Assembly (NCBI GenBank): GCA_947366645.1 | Contig: CANBAX010000053.1 | Coordinates: 1-5,707, forward strand | From: an uncultured Clostridia bacterium | GTDB taxonomy: Bacteria > Bacillota > Clostridia > Christensenellales > UBA1242 | DNA length: 5,707 bases | Direction of reading: 5' to 3' | Part shown: positions 1-5,707 of the stretch, one piece after another | Layout of the letters: each line of letters starts with the position of its first letter | How positions within the stretch are numbered: the first letter of the stretch is position 1 | The notes under the pieces: model-generated | Database searches by the model: none | What the model saw: the letters and a program-made list of their open reading frames with translations, nothing else | Told to the model about the DNA's origin: nothing | Translations under genes and position numbers: made by a program

Positions 1-110
1 ATATAATGAGAATAACTATTTTTATTAAAAATAAATAAAAAATAAAAATATGAAAAAAATAATTAAAAATAGAAATTTAATTAATTTTTATTATGATTAT
101 TTTTTTTATT
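1..110. other. Extremely AT-rich intergenic leader
   Basis: The first 120 bases contain only about eight G or C bases, so the stretch is roughly 93% A+T, far richer than the genes that follow. It is built of A-runs and T-runs, including an eight-T run at 101-108. No reading frame of useful length enters from the left: all three forward frames stop within the first 40 bases. A weak all-AT inverted repeat (TAAAAAT 64-70 against ATTTTTA 84-90) is present, but it has no GC clamp and is not a convincing terminator. The region probably acts as a promoter UP-like or curved DNA segment for the gene at 143; that role is inferred. Confidence 0.5.
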
Positions 111-120
111 ATGTTATACT
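91..120 (+). promoter_or_regulatory. Extended -10 promoter for the 722-aa membrane protein gene
   Basis: TGTTATACT at 112-120 is an extended -10 element (TGn followed by TATACT at 115-120, five of six matches to TATAAT). The best -35 candidate, TTATGA at 91-96 with an 18-base spacer, is poor. Recognition would therefore rest on the extended -10 and the AT-rich upstream DNA. The predicted start of transcription is near 126-128, which gives a very short leader just before the Shine-Dalgarno sequence at 132. Confidence 0.6.
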
Positions 121-131
121 TAATTTGAGTT

Positions 132-137
132 AGGAGG
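132..137 (+). promoter_or_regulatory. Ribosome binding site, fixes start at 143
   Basis: AGGAGG at 132-137 is a full-consensus Shine-Dalgarno sequence lying five bases before the ATG at 143. It supports this start over any later in-frame ATG. Confidence 0.85.
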
Positions 138-142
138 AAATT

Positions 143-2311
143 ATGAATTTTTCCATATTGTGCGAAATAGAAAGTTCGTTTAAAACCTTTTTTCAGCAGG
201 TGGCACAAGCTATTCGTTTTGAAGGACTGCTTGCCATTGCTTTAGTTGTGGAATTATTTTTTATTTTTATTTTTGCTTTAAAAACAGCTTTTTCTTATGA
301 GATGAGGCTTAGACGAAGTTTGGATAAGTTAAATTCTTGGCTGTTTATTAATAAAAAAATAGATACCAACAACATTAAAGAATTTAATGACCTTGTAAAA
401 AGAGGTCCAAAAAGACTTGTTTACTATTGGCAACAATACATACTCTTTAGGGAGAAAGAAGCAACCCATTATCTTTCACTTGAAAACCTAATTGAAAAAC
501 CGCTTAAAACAAGCAGCTGGGCAAATAATATTAAGAATTTAAATTTTGTTTCTATTATTTGGGCTTCTATCGTGCTGTTATTTGGTTTGGGCAGTGTTAC
601 TACTTTAACTGGTTTGAATTTGATTTCAGCATTTGCGCTTCCAGTATTTGTGATAATATTAAGTATAGTTGCTTCAATGTTTTTAAAGGGCAGAAAAACA
701 ACAAACCTTGATGATATTTATAGTCACTATCATATTTTTGCAAGATTTATTTTAAACGCTTGTGTGGATTTACCGGCGTATATTGACTTTGATTTGCTTT
801 TCTCTTCTAATGAAATAGCAAAAGGCAACCCACAACTTCGTGAATATTATGAGAGCAGGGCAAGAAAGGCTAAAGAAGAATTTGAAAAAGCGAAACAGAG
901 TGATGTTGAGTATGTAGAATATAATTTTGCAGATGCAGGTGTGGACGGCTCTCTTGTGCTTGAAAGAGCCATGAAAGAAACAGAGGCGTTTATAAACAAA
1001 AAGACAAATACACTTTCAAAGATATCTCAGGTTGAAGCCGGCAAGGAAGCACTTCGAAGAAACCATGAAAATGTTCAAAAAGATTTACAAAGAAAAATTC
1101 AAGCTTCAAAAGAGAATATAAACAAACTTATTCAACAACAGGAAGCGACTACAAACAGAATGGAAGTAGGGTTCTTAAGAAAACAACAGGAACAGGAAAT
1201 CTCTAAACAAGAAAGTTTGCAAAGTGAATACGACCAAGAGGAAACCAAATTTGCGTTATCTGTTGAAGAATTAAATCAGGAAGTAGATAATTTAAGAATT
1301 CAACTTGATGACTCAAAGGAAGCGGTACAAAAAGCAATGGTTGCGGAGTATCAGTCTTTCTATGAGAAAGTTATGAGAAGTGCACAGTCACAAGCAGAGC
1401 GAAAAGTTGCGCAGGAAAAAAGTGATTTGATTAAACAGCGTGATAACAATGAGCAGGAACTTATAGTAGTTCAAACTCAGATTAAAAGGCTTGTAGATGA
1501 AAACAATACTTTAAGAGCAAGACTTGGTGATGAGATAGTTGAAAACACTAATGATGGTGTATACGACGAAAATGGGAACTTTGTTTATAAAGACGGCTCT
1601 TATCATGACCCAAATGGACTTTTCCATGATACAGATGGCAGAGTTTACGATATGAATGGAACCCTTATTGATGAACCTAAAGAGCAGGCTCAGATAGAGG
1701 AAGAACTTAGGCTTGACGATGTTGTGGCTTTTGGTTCTTATGTAGGCGAGGAAAAAGCATCTGACATTGAAGAAAAGGTAGATAAGCCACAAGAGACACT
1801 AGATAAGCCAGTGGTTATCATGCAGCCACAAGTTGAAAAAGTGGAAGAAAAACCTAAGGGCAAGCGTGGTCGACCAAAGAAAGAGGTAAAAGAAGAGCCT
1901 ATTAAAGAAGCGAAAAAACGTGGAAGGCCTAGAAAAGCAGGGGATAACAAGGCGGAAGAGAAGCCTAAAAAGCCTGTTGGTAGACCAAGAAAAAATCAAG
2001 TTCAAGATAAGCCGATAACTGGCGAGCAAGAAACTAACCTTGCCAGCCTTGAAAAGATAAATGAAATGATAAGCGAAGAAGAAAACAAACTTAGTAAAAT
2101 GAAAATGCTTATCAGTTCAGAAATCGACGAAGCAATGGAAACTTCTCAAAACGAGGCCATCGCAAAAGAAACAGACAAGATTATGAGAGAAATTGAGAAC
2201 CTTCAACTTCAAGCACAACAGGTGAAAGAACAGTCCTCTCCTGAAGAGCTTGCTAAGATAAATAATAGAATAGAAGATTTAATTAAGGAAATTTCTGACC
2301 TCAATAAATAA
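143..2311 (+). CDS. Membrane-anchored coiled-coil protein with three AT-hook motifs (unrecognised family)
   Basis: I do not recognise this family by sequence. Visible architecture of the 722 residues: hydrophobic segments at about 28-50, 135-155 and 159-181; a Lys/Arg-rich loop at 51-133; a conserved-looking segment at about 190-230; a long Glu/Gln/Lys-rich coiled coil at about 232-462; five [YH]DxNG-type repeats at 474-509; an acidic linker; AT-hook cores (GRP flanked by Lys/Arg) at 576-578, 594-596 and 613-615; and a second coiled coil at about 633-722. By the positive-inside rule the N-terminus is outside and the long C-terminal part is in the cytoplasm. That layout (N-out, three segments, large loop between the first two) resembles MotA/TolQ/ExbB channel proteins, but no clear motif confirms it. 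The inferred role is a membrane-to-DNA tether or nucleoid organiser. The gene is probably monocistronic, with its own promoter and terminator. It is certainly coding; its function is uncertain. Confidence 0.9.
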   Translation: MNFSILCEIESSFKTFFQQVAQAIRFEGLLAIALVVELFFIFIFALKTAFSYEMRLRRSLDKLNSWLFINKKIDTNNIKEFNDLVKRGPKRLVYYWQQYILFREKEATHYLSLENLIEKPLKTSSWANNIKNLNFVSIIWASIVLLFGLGSVTTLTGLNLISAFALPVFVIILSIVASMFLKGRKTTNLDDIYSHYHIFARFILNACVDLPAYIDFDLLFSSNEIAKGNPQLREYYESRARKAKEEFEKAKQSDVEYVEYNFADAGVDGSLVLERAMKETEAFINKKTNTLSKISQVEAGKEALRRNHENVQKDLQRKIQASKENINKLIQQQEATTNRMEVGFLRKQQEQEISKQESLQSEYDQEETKFALSVEELNQEVDNLRIQLDDSKEAVQKAMVAEYQSFYEKVMRSAQSQAERKVAQEKSDLIKQRDNNEQELIVVQTQIKRLVDENNTLRARLGDEIVENTNDGVYDENGNFVYKDGSYHDPNGLFHDTDGRVYDMNGTLIDEPKEQAQIEEELRLDDVVAFGSYVGEEKASDIEEKVDKPQETLDKPVVIMQPQVEKVEEKPKGKRGRPKKEVKEEPIKEAKKRGRPRKAGDNKAEEKPKKPVGRPRKNQVQDKPITGEQETNLASLEKINEMISEEENKLSKMKMLISSEIDEAMETSQNEAIAKETDKIMREIENLQLQAQQVKEQSSPEELAKINNRIEDLIKEISDLNK
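1562..1669 (+). repeat. Five tandem [YH]DxNG-type peptide repeats inside the coiled-coil protein
   Basis: Residues 474-509 of the 722-aa protein break into short units of six to eight residues: YDENGNFV, YKDGSY, HDPNGLF, HDTDGRV and YDMNGTLI. The shared core is an aromatic or His, an acidic residue, a turn (NG or DG) and then a hydrophobic residue. The units are diverged at the base level, so this is an old protein repeat and not a recent DNA duplication. It sits directly after the long coiled coil. The pattern suggests a row of short beta-turns, perhaps a small binding or spacer module. No function can be assigned. Confidence 0.7.
1844..1993 (+). repeat. Triple AT-hook segment with duplicated EEKPK...GRP unit
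   Basis: Residues 568-617 carry three GRP cores: RGRPKK (575-580), KRGRPRK (592-598) and VGRPRK (612-617), spaced 18 and 19 residues apart. Units 568-580 and 605-617 are imperfect copies of one 13-residue sequence starting EEKPK (nine identities, period 37 residues), which points to internal duplication. In AT-hook proteins the Arg-Gly-Arg-Pro core lies in the minor groove of AT-rich DNA. The first two hooks match the core fully; the third has Val in place of the first Arg. DNA binding here is inferred from the motif alone. Confidence 0.75.
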
Positions 2312-2337
2312 AAAGCAGAGCGTTTGCTCTGTTTTTT
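2312..2337 (+). terminator. Rho-independent terminator after the coiled-coil gene
   Basis: Immediately after the TAA stop (2309-2311), CAGAGC (2316-2321) and GCTCTG (2326-2331) form a perfect six-base-pair stem with a four-base GTTT loop. A run of six T follows (2332-2337). The stem can extend through a G-T pair and several A-T pairs with the upstream A-run. This separates the coiled-coil gene from uppP. Confidence 0.9.
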
Positions 2338-2403
2338 ATTTGAAGTTTAACTAAAAGAATAAAAATGAATATTTGCAGAGGCTTGTTTATATATTTAAAC
2401 TAG
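2338..2403 (+). promoter_or_regulatory. Probable uppP promoter region (no strong hexamers)
   Basis: A promoter is expected here because a strong terminator lies just upstream and uppP begins at 2416. The best -10-like sequences are TATATA (2388-2393) or TATATT (2390-2395), inside an imperfect palindrome with arms GTTTA (2385-2389) and TAAAC (2396-2400). No good -35 lies at the right distance; TTGAAG (2340-2345) is too far upstream. A start near 2400 would leave almost no leader before the ribosome site, as also predicted for the gene at 143. The location is a guess; partial read-through of the terminator is the alternative. Confidence 0.25.
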
Positions 2404-2410
2404 AAGGAGA
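2404..2410 (+). promoter_or_regulatory. Ribosome binding site, fixes GTG start of uppP
   Basis: AAGGAGA at 2404-2410 lies five bases before the GTG at 2416. An in-frame TAG at 2401-2403 rules out any upstream start, so the GTG is the first possible start codon in this frame. Confidence 0.85.
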
Positions 2411-2415
2411 CAAGC

Positions 2416-3177
2416 GTGCAAATACTGTTTTTAGTTATACTTGGTGCGGTGCAAGGGCTTACAGAGTTTTTGCCTGTATCATCAAGTGGGCATTTAGTGT
2501 TGCTGGGCAAATGGTTTGGTGTGCAGGAAACTTTATTTGTAAGTATTATATTGCATCTTGCCACTTTTTTTTCGGTACTTGTTTGTCTTCGCAAAGAGAT
2601 ATGGCAACTTATCAAACACCCTTTCAGTGATGAAGCTGTAAAACTTTATCTTGCCACAATTCCTACCTGTATAATTGCGCTGATTTTAATGCCACTTATT
2701 AATAAATCTTTTATGGGCGGTGCGTTAGGTTTTTGCTTTATTATAAGTGCCGTAGTGTTATTCGCAACAGATATACTTTCTAAGAAAAAGGTAAAAGTGA
2801 GGGAGGACATTACTTTAAAACACGCAATTATAATGGGCGTATTTCAGGGGCTTGCCACCTTTCCTGGGGTATCACGTTCGGGGGCAACTATCTGCGGCGG
2901 TATATTGTCGGGTGCAGACAAAAAGAAAACCGCCAAGTTTTCATTCTTAATGAGTTTGCCTATTATTTTGCTTTCATTATTAATGGAAATATACGAAATT
3001 GTAGGGGCGGGACAAACCATCAGTGTAAACATCGCAGGCTTAATTATTTCTTTCTTTGTAGCCTTTGCTGTCGGGACTTTATCTATAAAAGTCATGCTTA
3101 AAGTGACAGAAAAAACAAACTTTAGATGGTTTGCACTTTATTTAATAATTATAGCAATTTTATCATTTATTTTTTAA
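2416..3177 (+). CDS. uppP: Undecaprenyl-diphosphate phosphatase UppP (BacA family)
   Basis: This integral membrane enzyme removes a phosphate from undecaprenyl diphosphate, regenerating the lipid carrier for peptidoglycan and other envelope polymers; overproduction confers bacitracin resistance in known family members. The 253 residues are close to the usual 255-280. Both family signatures are present. The first is QGLTEFLPVSSSGH (residues 13-26), giving the (E/Q)xxxE pair Q13/E17, the serines and H26, which match E. coli E17/E21 and H30. The second is PGVSRSGAT (150-158) with the essential Arg at 154. Hydrophobic segments fill the rest, with the two inverted-repeat halves visible (a QG-containing helix before each signature). 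The gene starts with GTG and is followed after 12 bases by the Ca2+-ATPase gene, so the two are likely co-transcribed. Confidence 0.97.
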   Translation: MQILFLVILGAVQGLTEFLPVSSSGHLVLLGKWFGVQETLFVSIILHLATFFSVLVCLRKEIWQLIKHPFSDEAVKLYLATIPTCIIALILMPLINKSFMGGALGFCFIISAVVLFATDILSKKKVKVREDITLKHAIIMGVFQGLATFPGVSRSGATICGGILSGADKKKTAKFSFLMSLPIILLSLLMEIYEIVGAGQTISVNIAGLIISFFVAFAVGTLSIKVMLKVTEKTNFRWFALYLIIIAILSFIF

Positions 3178-3186
3178 AAGGAAGGG
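3178..3186 (+). promoter_or_regulatory. Ribosome binding site of the Ca2+-ATPase gene
   Basis: AAGGAAGGG follows directly on the uppP stop (TAA 3175-3177). Its AGGA core ends seven bases before the ATG at 3190. With no room for a promoter or terminator between the genes, it supports one transcript and possibly coupled translation. Confidence 0.75.
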
Positions 3187-3189
3187 CGA

Positions 3190-5707
3190 ATGGAAAAGTA
3201 TTATAACTTAACTACAAGCGATACTCTATTAAAACTTAGTTCGTCTAAAGATGGGCTTAGTGAAGCGGAGGCAGGGCTAAGATTAAATAAAGGGCAGGAT
3301 AATGATTTAGGGCAGGTAAAACATAAATCAATATTTTTTAAATTTATGGAACAATTTAAAGACCTAATGATATTGATTTTACTTGCTGCTTCCGCTATCT
3401 CAATAATTATTGGTGCTGTGCAAGGTGGTTTTGGTGAAATATTTGACGGAGCAATAATTCTTGCTATAGTTGTTATGAATGCAATTTTCGGAGTTGTCCA
3501 AGAGCATAAAGCAGAAAAGTCGCTTGATGCTTTAAAAAAGATGACAGAGCCTGAGGCCGTGGTGCTTAGAGGGGGCGAGCAGATAAAAATCAATGTGAAA
3601 AACATTGTTGTGGGGGATATTGTTGTATTAGAATCTGGCTCTATCGTTCCGGCAGATGTTCGGGTTATAGAAAGTGCGTCAATGCAGGTGGACGAAAGTT
3701 CACTTACTGGTGAAAGTTTTGCTACCAAAAAAGTCGCAGAGGAATGTTATCCAGAAAATACCCCTCTTGCAGATAGACATAATATGGCATACAAGGGCTG
3801 TACTGTTACGGCTGGAAGAGGCAAGGGTGTGGTAGTTGCAATAGGAAAAGACACTGAGATAGGAAAGATAGCTCAAGCGATAAAAAGTGTTGAAAAGGAC
3901 ATGACCCCACTTCAAAAGGGTATTAAAGATGTGGGAAAGGTGCTTACCTATCTTGTACTTGCCATGGCGGCGGTCACCTTCTTTTTAGAGGTTGTGGCAC
4001 GTCCAGGAAATATTTTGGAAGCTTTTTTAACTGCTGTAGCAATTTCTGTTGCGGCAATACCTGAAAGTATGCCTGCCGTTATTACCATTATTATGAGCAT
4101 GGGCATAGCAAGACTTGCAAAGCAAAAAGCGATAGTAAAGCGTATGCATTCAGTTGAAACTTTAGGCTCTTGTGATGTAATATGCTCCGATAAGACTGGC
4201 ACTATCACACAAAACAAAATGACCATTACTTCAAGCTTTATTAATGGAAGTATCATTAAAGGAAGGATAGATTACCAAAAGAATGAAATTTTTCTTAACG
4301 CACTTCTACTTTGTAATGACGTACAAAAGTCAAAAGGAAGGTATGTTGGCGACCCTACCGAGGTGGCACTAGCGGAGTTTGGCGAAAAGTGTGGACTTGA
4401 TAAATTAAAAATTGAAAAGCTAAATCGCAGAGTAGATGAAATGCCTTTTGATAGTAAAAGGAAAATTATGAGTACGTTAAACATTGTTGATGATAAAAAA
4501 ATAATGTTCACAAAAGGCGCGACAGACTTTTTACTTAAGAAATGTAATTCTATTTTAATTAATGGCAAGATTTGCCCACTTACTAAAGAGTATAAAACTG
4601 AAATCATGCATGCAAATTCTGTCATGGCGGAAGAAGCACTTAGAGTGCTTGCGGTTGCATATAAACCGATGAATACTGGCAAAATGGAAGAGCGCGATTT
4701 AGTTTTTATCGGGCTTGTAGGAATGATAGACCCACCTCGCATAGGTGTGGATAAAGCGGTAGAAAAATGCAAAAAGGCGGGTATGCGTCCTATAATGATA
4801 ACTGGTGACCATAAAGATACTGCTTTTGCTATCGCCAAAGAAATCGGCATTGTTTCCAGTAAAAATCAGGTGATGACAGGAAGTGAACTTGATGAACTAA
4901 GTGATGAAGAGCTTTTGAAAAAAATAAAAGATATCAATGTTTTTGCGAGGGTAAGTCCGGACAATAAAGTCCGAATTGTTGAAATCCTTAAAAAGCAGGG
5001 ACGAGTGGTAGCTATGACAGGGGACGGAGTAAACGATGCCCCAAGTTTAAAGAAGGCAAGTATCGGAATTGGTATGGGCATTCAAGGCACAGACGTTACA
5101 AAAGAAGTGGCCGATATTATTGTCACCGATGATAATTTCTCAACCATAGTAGTAGCAGTAGAGGAAGGAAGAAAGATATATCAGAATATTCAAAAAACTG
5201 TTAAATTTCTTTTTTCTGCTAATATGGGTGAAATGTTATCTTTATTCCTTGCTACTGTATTTTTCCCACACTATGTCTTTTTGTTTCCGGTACAGATATT
5301 ATTTGTAAACCTAATAACAGACTCTCTTCCAGCGATAGCACTTGGTGTAGAAAAGCCGGAACGAGATTTAATGGACGCCAAACCACGTGACAGTAAAAAG
5401 AGTCTATTTTCAGATGGCGTAGGCGGGGCGATAGTTGTACTAGGGCTGATACAAACAATACTTGTAGTTGGCGCCTATGCCTTTGGACTAAAATTATATA
5501 ATCAATATGTAGCATCAACTATGGCATTCTATACTCTTAATATTGTGCAGATGTTCTACTTGGCTTCAATGCGCACTAATGGCAATATGTTTAAGTCAAA
5601 TCCATTTAAAAATAAATTCTTTACTATTTCCATTCTTTTCTGTTTTGGACTGCTTGCAATTTTGGCACTTACACCATTGAATAAAATGCTAAAACTTGTG
5701 CATTTAA
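3190..5707 (+). CDS. P-type (P2) Ca2+-transporting ATPase, 3' end cut by window
   Basis: This is an ATP-driven cation efflux pump of the SERCA/PMCA-like bacterial class (PacL/YloB type). The frame is open for 839 codons to the window edge, so the stop and probably M10 lie outside; about 30-50 residues are missing. Motifs in order: N-terminal cation-ATPase domain (about 1-57), M1 (58-77), M2 (82-102), actuator-domain TGES (173-176), M3 (249-270), M4 with PESMP (291-295), phosphorylation motif SDKTGT with D334, GDPTE (387-391), nucleotide-site KGA (442-444), TGDH (538-541), hinge TGDGVNDAP (610-618), M5-M9. Cation-site residues inferred by alignment to SERCA are E292, N678, E681, N707, T710, D711 and Q787. 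PESMP replaces the usual PEGLP. No tryptophan occurs in the 839 residues. There is no calmodulin-binding tail within view. Calcium is the most likely substrate, but Mn2+ or another cation is possible. Confidence 0.95.
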   Translation, partial: MEKYYNLTTSDTLLKLSSSKDGLSEAEAGLRLNKGQDNDLGQVKHKSIFFKFMEQFKDLMILILLAASAISIIIGAVQGGFGEIFDGAIILAIVVMNAIFGVVQEHKAEKSLDALKKMTEPEAVVLRGGEQIKINVKNIVVGDIVVLESGSIVPADVRVIESASMQVDESSLTGESFATKKVAEECYPENTPLADRHNMAYKGCTVTAGRGKGVVVAIGKDTEIGKIAQAIKSVEKDMTPLQKGIKDVGKVLTYLVLAMAAVTFFLEVVARPGNILEAFLTAVAISVAAIPESMPAVITIIMSMGIARLAKQKAIVKRMHSVETLGSCDVICSDKTGTITQNKMTITSSFINGSIIKGRIDYQKNEIFLNALLLCNDVQKSKGRYVGDPTEVALAEFGEKCGLDKLKIEKLNRRVDEMPFDSKRKIMSTLNIVDDKKIMFTKGATDFLLKKCNSILINGKICPLTKEYKTEIMHANSVMAEEALRVLAVAYKPMNTGKMEERDLVFIGLVGMIDPPRIGVDKAVEKCKKAGMRPIMITGDHKDTAFAIAKEIGIVSSKNQVMTGSELDELSDEELLKKIKDINVFARVSPDNKVRIVEILKKQGRVVAMTGDGVNDAPSLKKASIGIGMGIQGTDVTKEVADIIVTDDNFSTIVVAVEEGRKIYQNIQKTVKFLFSANMGEMLSLFLATVFFPHYVFLFPVQILFVNLITDSLPAIALGVEKPERDLMDAKPRDSKKSLFSDGVGGAIVVLGLIQTILVVGAYAFGLKLYNQYVASTMAFYTLNIVQMFYLASMRTNGNMFKSNPFKNKFFTISILFCFGLLAILALTPLNKMLKLVHL

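Noticed and set aside
64..90. Inverted repeat TAAAAAT / ATTTTTA as a terminator for an upstream gene.
   Set aside because: The stem is seven A-T pairs with a 13-base loop and no GC pairs, too weak for a terminator and easily produced by the local composition.
1867..1876. Ten-base perfect palindrome TGGTCGACCA.
   Set aside because: It falls on Arg-Gly-Arg-Pro codons of the first AT-hook and is explained by the coding sequence; there is no sign of a site at this place.
1511..2029. Three open frames on the minus strand across the coiled-coil gene.
   Set aside because: They lie fully within a well-supported plus-strand gene, encode low-complexity Phe/Ser/Leu-rich products that mirror Lys/Glu codons, and lack good ribosome sites.
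143..2311. Zorya-type or other anti-phage defence system based on the ZorA-like layout of the first gene.
   Set aside because: Neither neighbour is a defence partner: uppP and a Ca2+-ATPase follow after a terminator, and no gene lies upstream within the window. Topology alone is not enough.
2365..2403. Twelve-codon reading frame (ATG at 2365, TAG at 2401) in frame with and just before uppP, resembling a leader peptide.
   Set aside because: It has no Shine-Dalgarno sequence before the ATG, no run of regulatory codons and no attenuator hairpin after it, so it is most likely chance.
4953..4973. AAGTCCG repeated directly 14 bases apart.
   Set aside because: It encodes part of the conserved ATPase segment VSPDNKVR; such a short repeat is expected by chance.
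3201..5518. Several long minus-strand frames opposite the last gene.
   Set aside because: The plus strand encodes a complete set of P-type ATPase motifs in one frame; the minus-strand frames are antisense shadows rich in Ser/Thr/Ile with no recognisable domain.

Overview
The window suggests a low-GC, Gram-positive-type bacterium (Firmicutes/Clostridia-like, possibly an uncultured gut lineage). The evidence is strong AGGAGG-type ribosome binding sites, AT-rich codon choice, TGG-only tryptophan codons (standard bacterial code, not the mollicute TGA=Trp code) and a compact layout. The species cannot be named from the sequence. All genes are on the + strand. No RNA gene, CRISPR array, insertion sequence or attachment site was seen.

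Layout. Bases 1-120 are non-coding and about 93% A+T, ending in an extended -10 promoter. Bases 143-2311 encode a 722-residue protein of unrecognised family. It has three predicted membrane segments, a long cytoplasmic coiled coil, a small block of five [YH]DxNG-type repeats, three AT-hook (GRP) motifs set in a Lys/Glu/Pro-rich linker, and a second C-terminal coiled coil. A clear intrinsic terminator (2312-2337) closes this transcription unit.

A short spacer (2338-2415) then leads into a two-gene unit. The first gene is uppP (2416-3177, GTG start), the undecaprenyl-diphosphate phosphatase that recycles the cell-wall lipid carrier. Only 12 bases later comes a P-type Ca2+-ATPase (3190 to the window edge), with every P-type signature motif in place but its last transmembrane segment cut off by the window.

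The two downstream genes are conventional envelope and ion-homeostasis functions and are probably co-transcribed. The unusual element is the first gene. Its predicted architecture puts minor-groove DNA-binding motifs on a membrane-anchored coiled coil, with a MotA/TolQ/ExbB-like membrane topology. This suggests, but does not prove, a membrane-nucleoid tether. No partner gene that would make it part of a known defence or motor system is present in the window.
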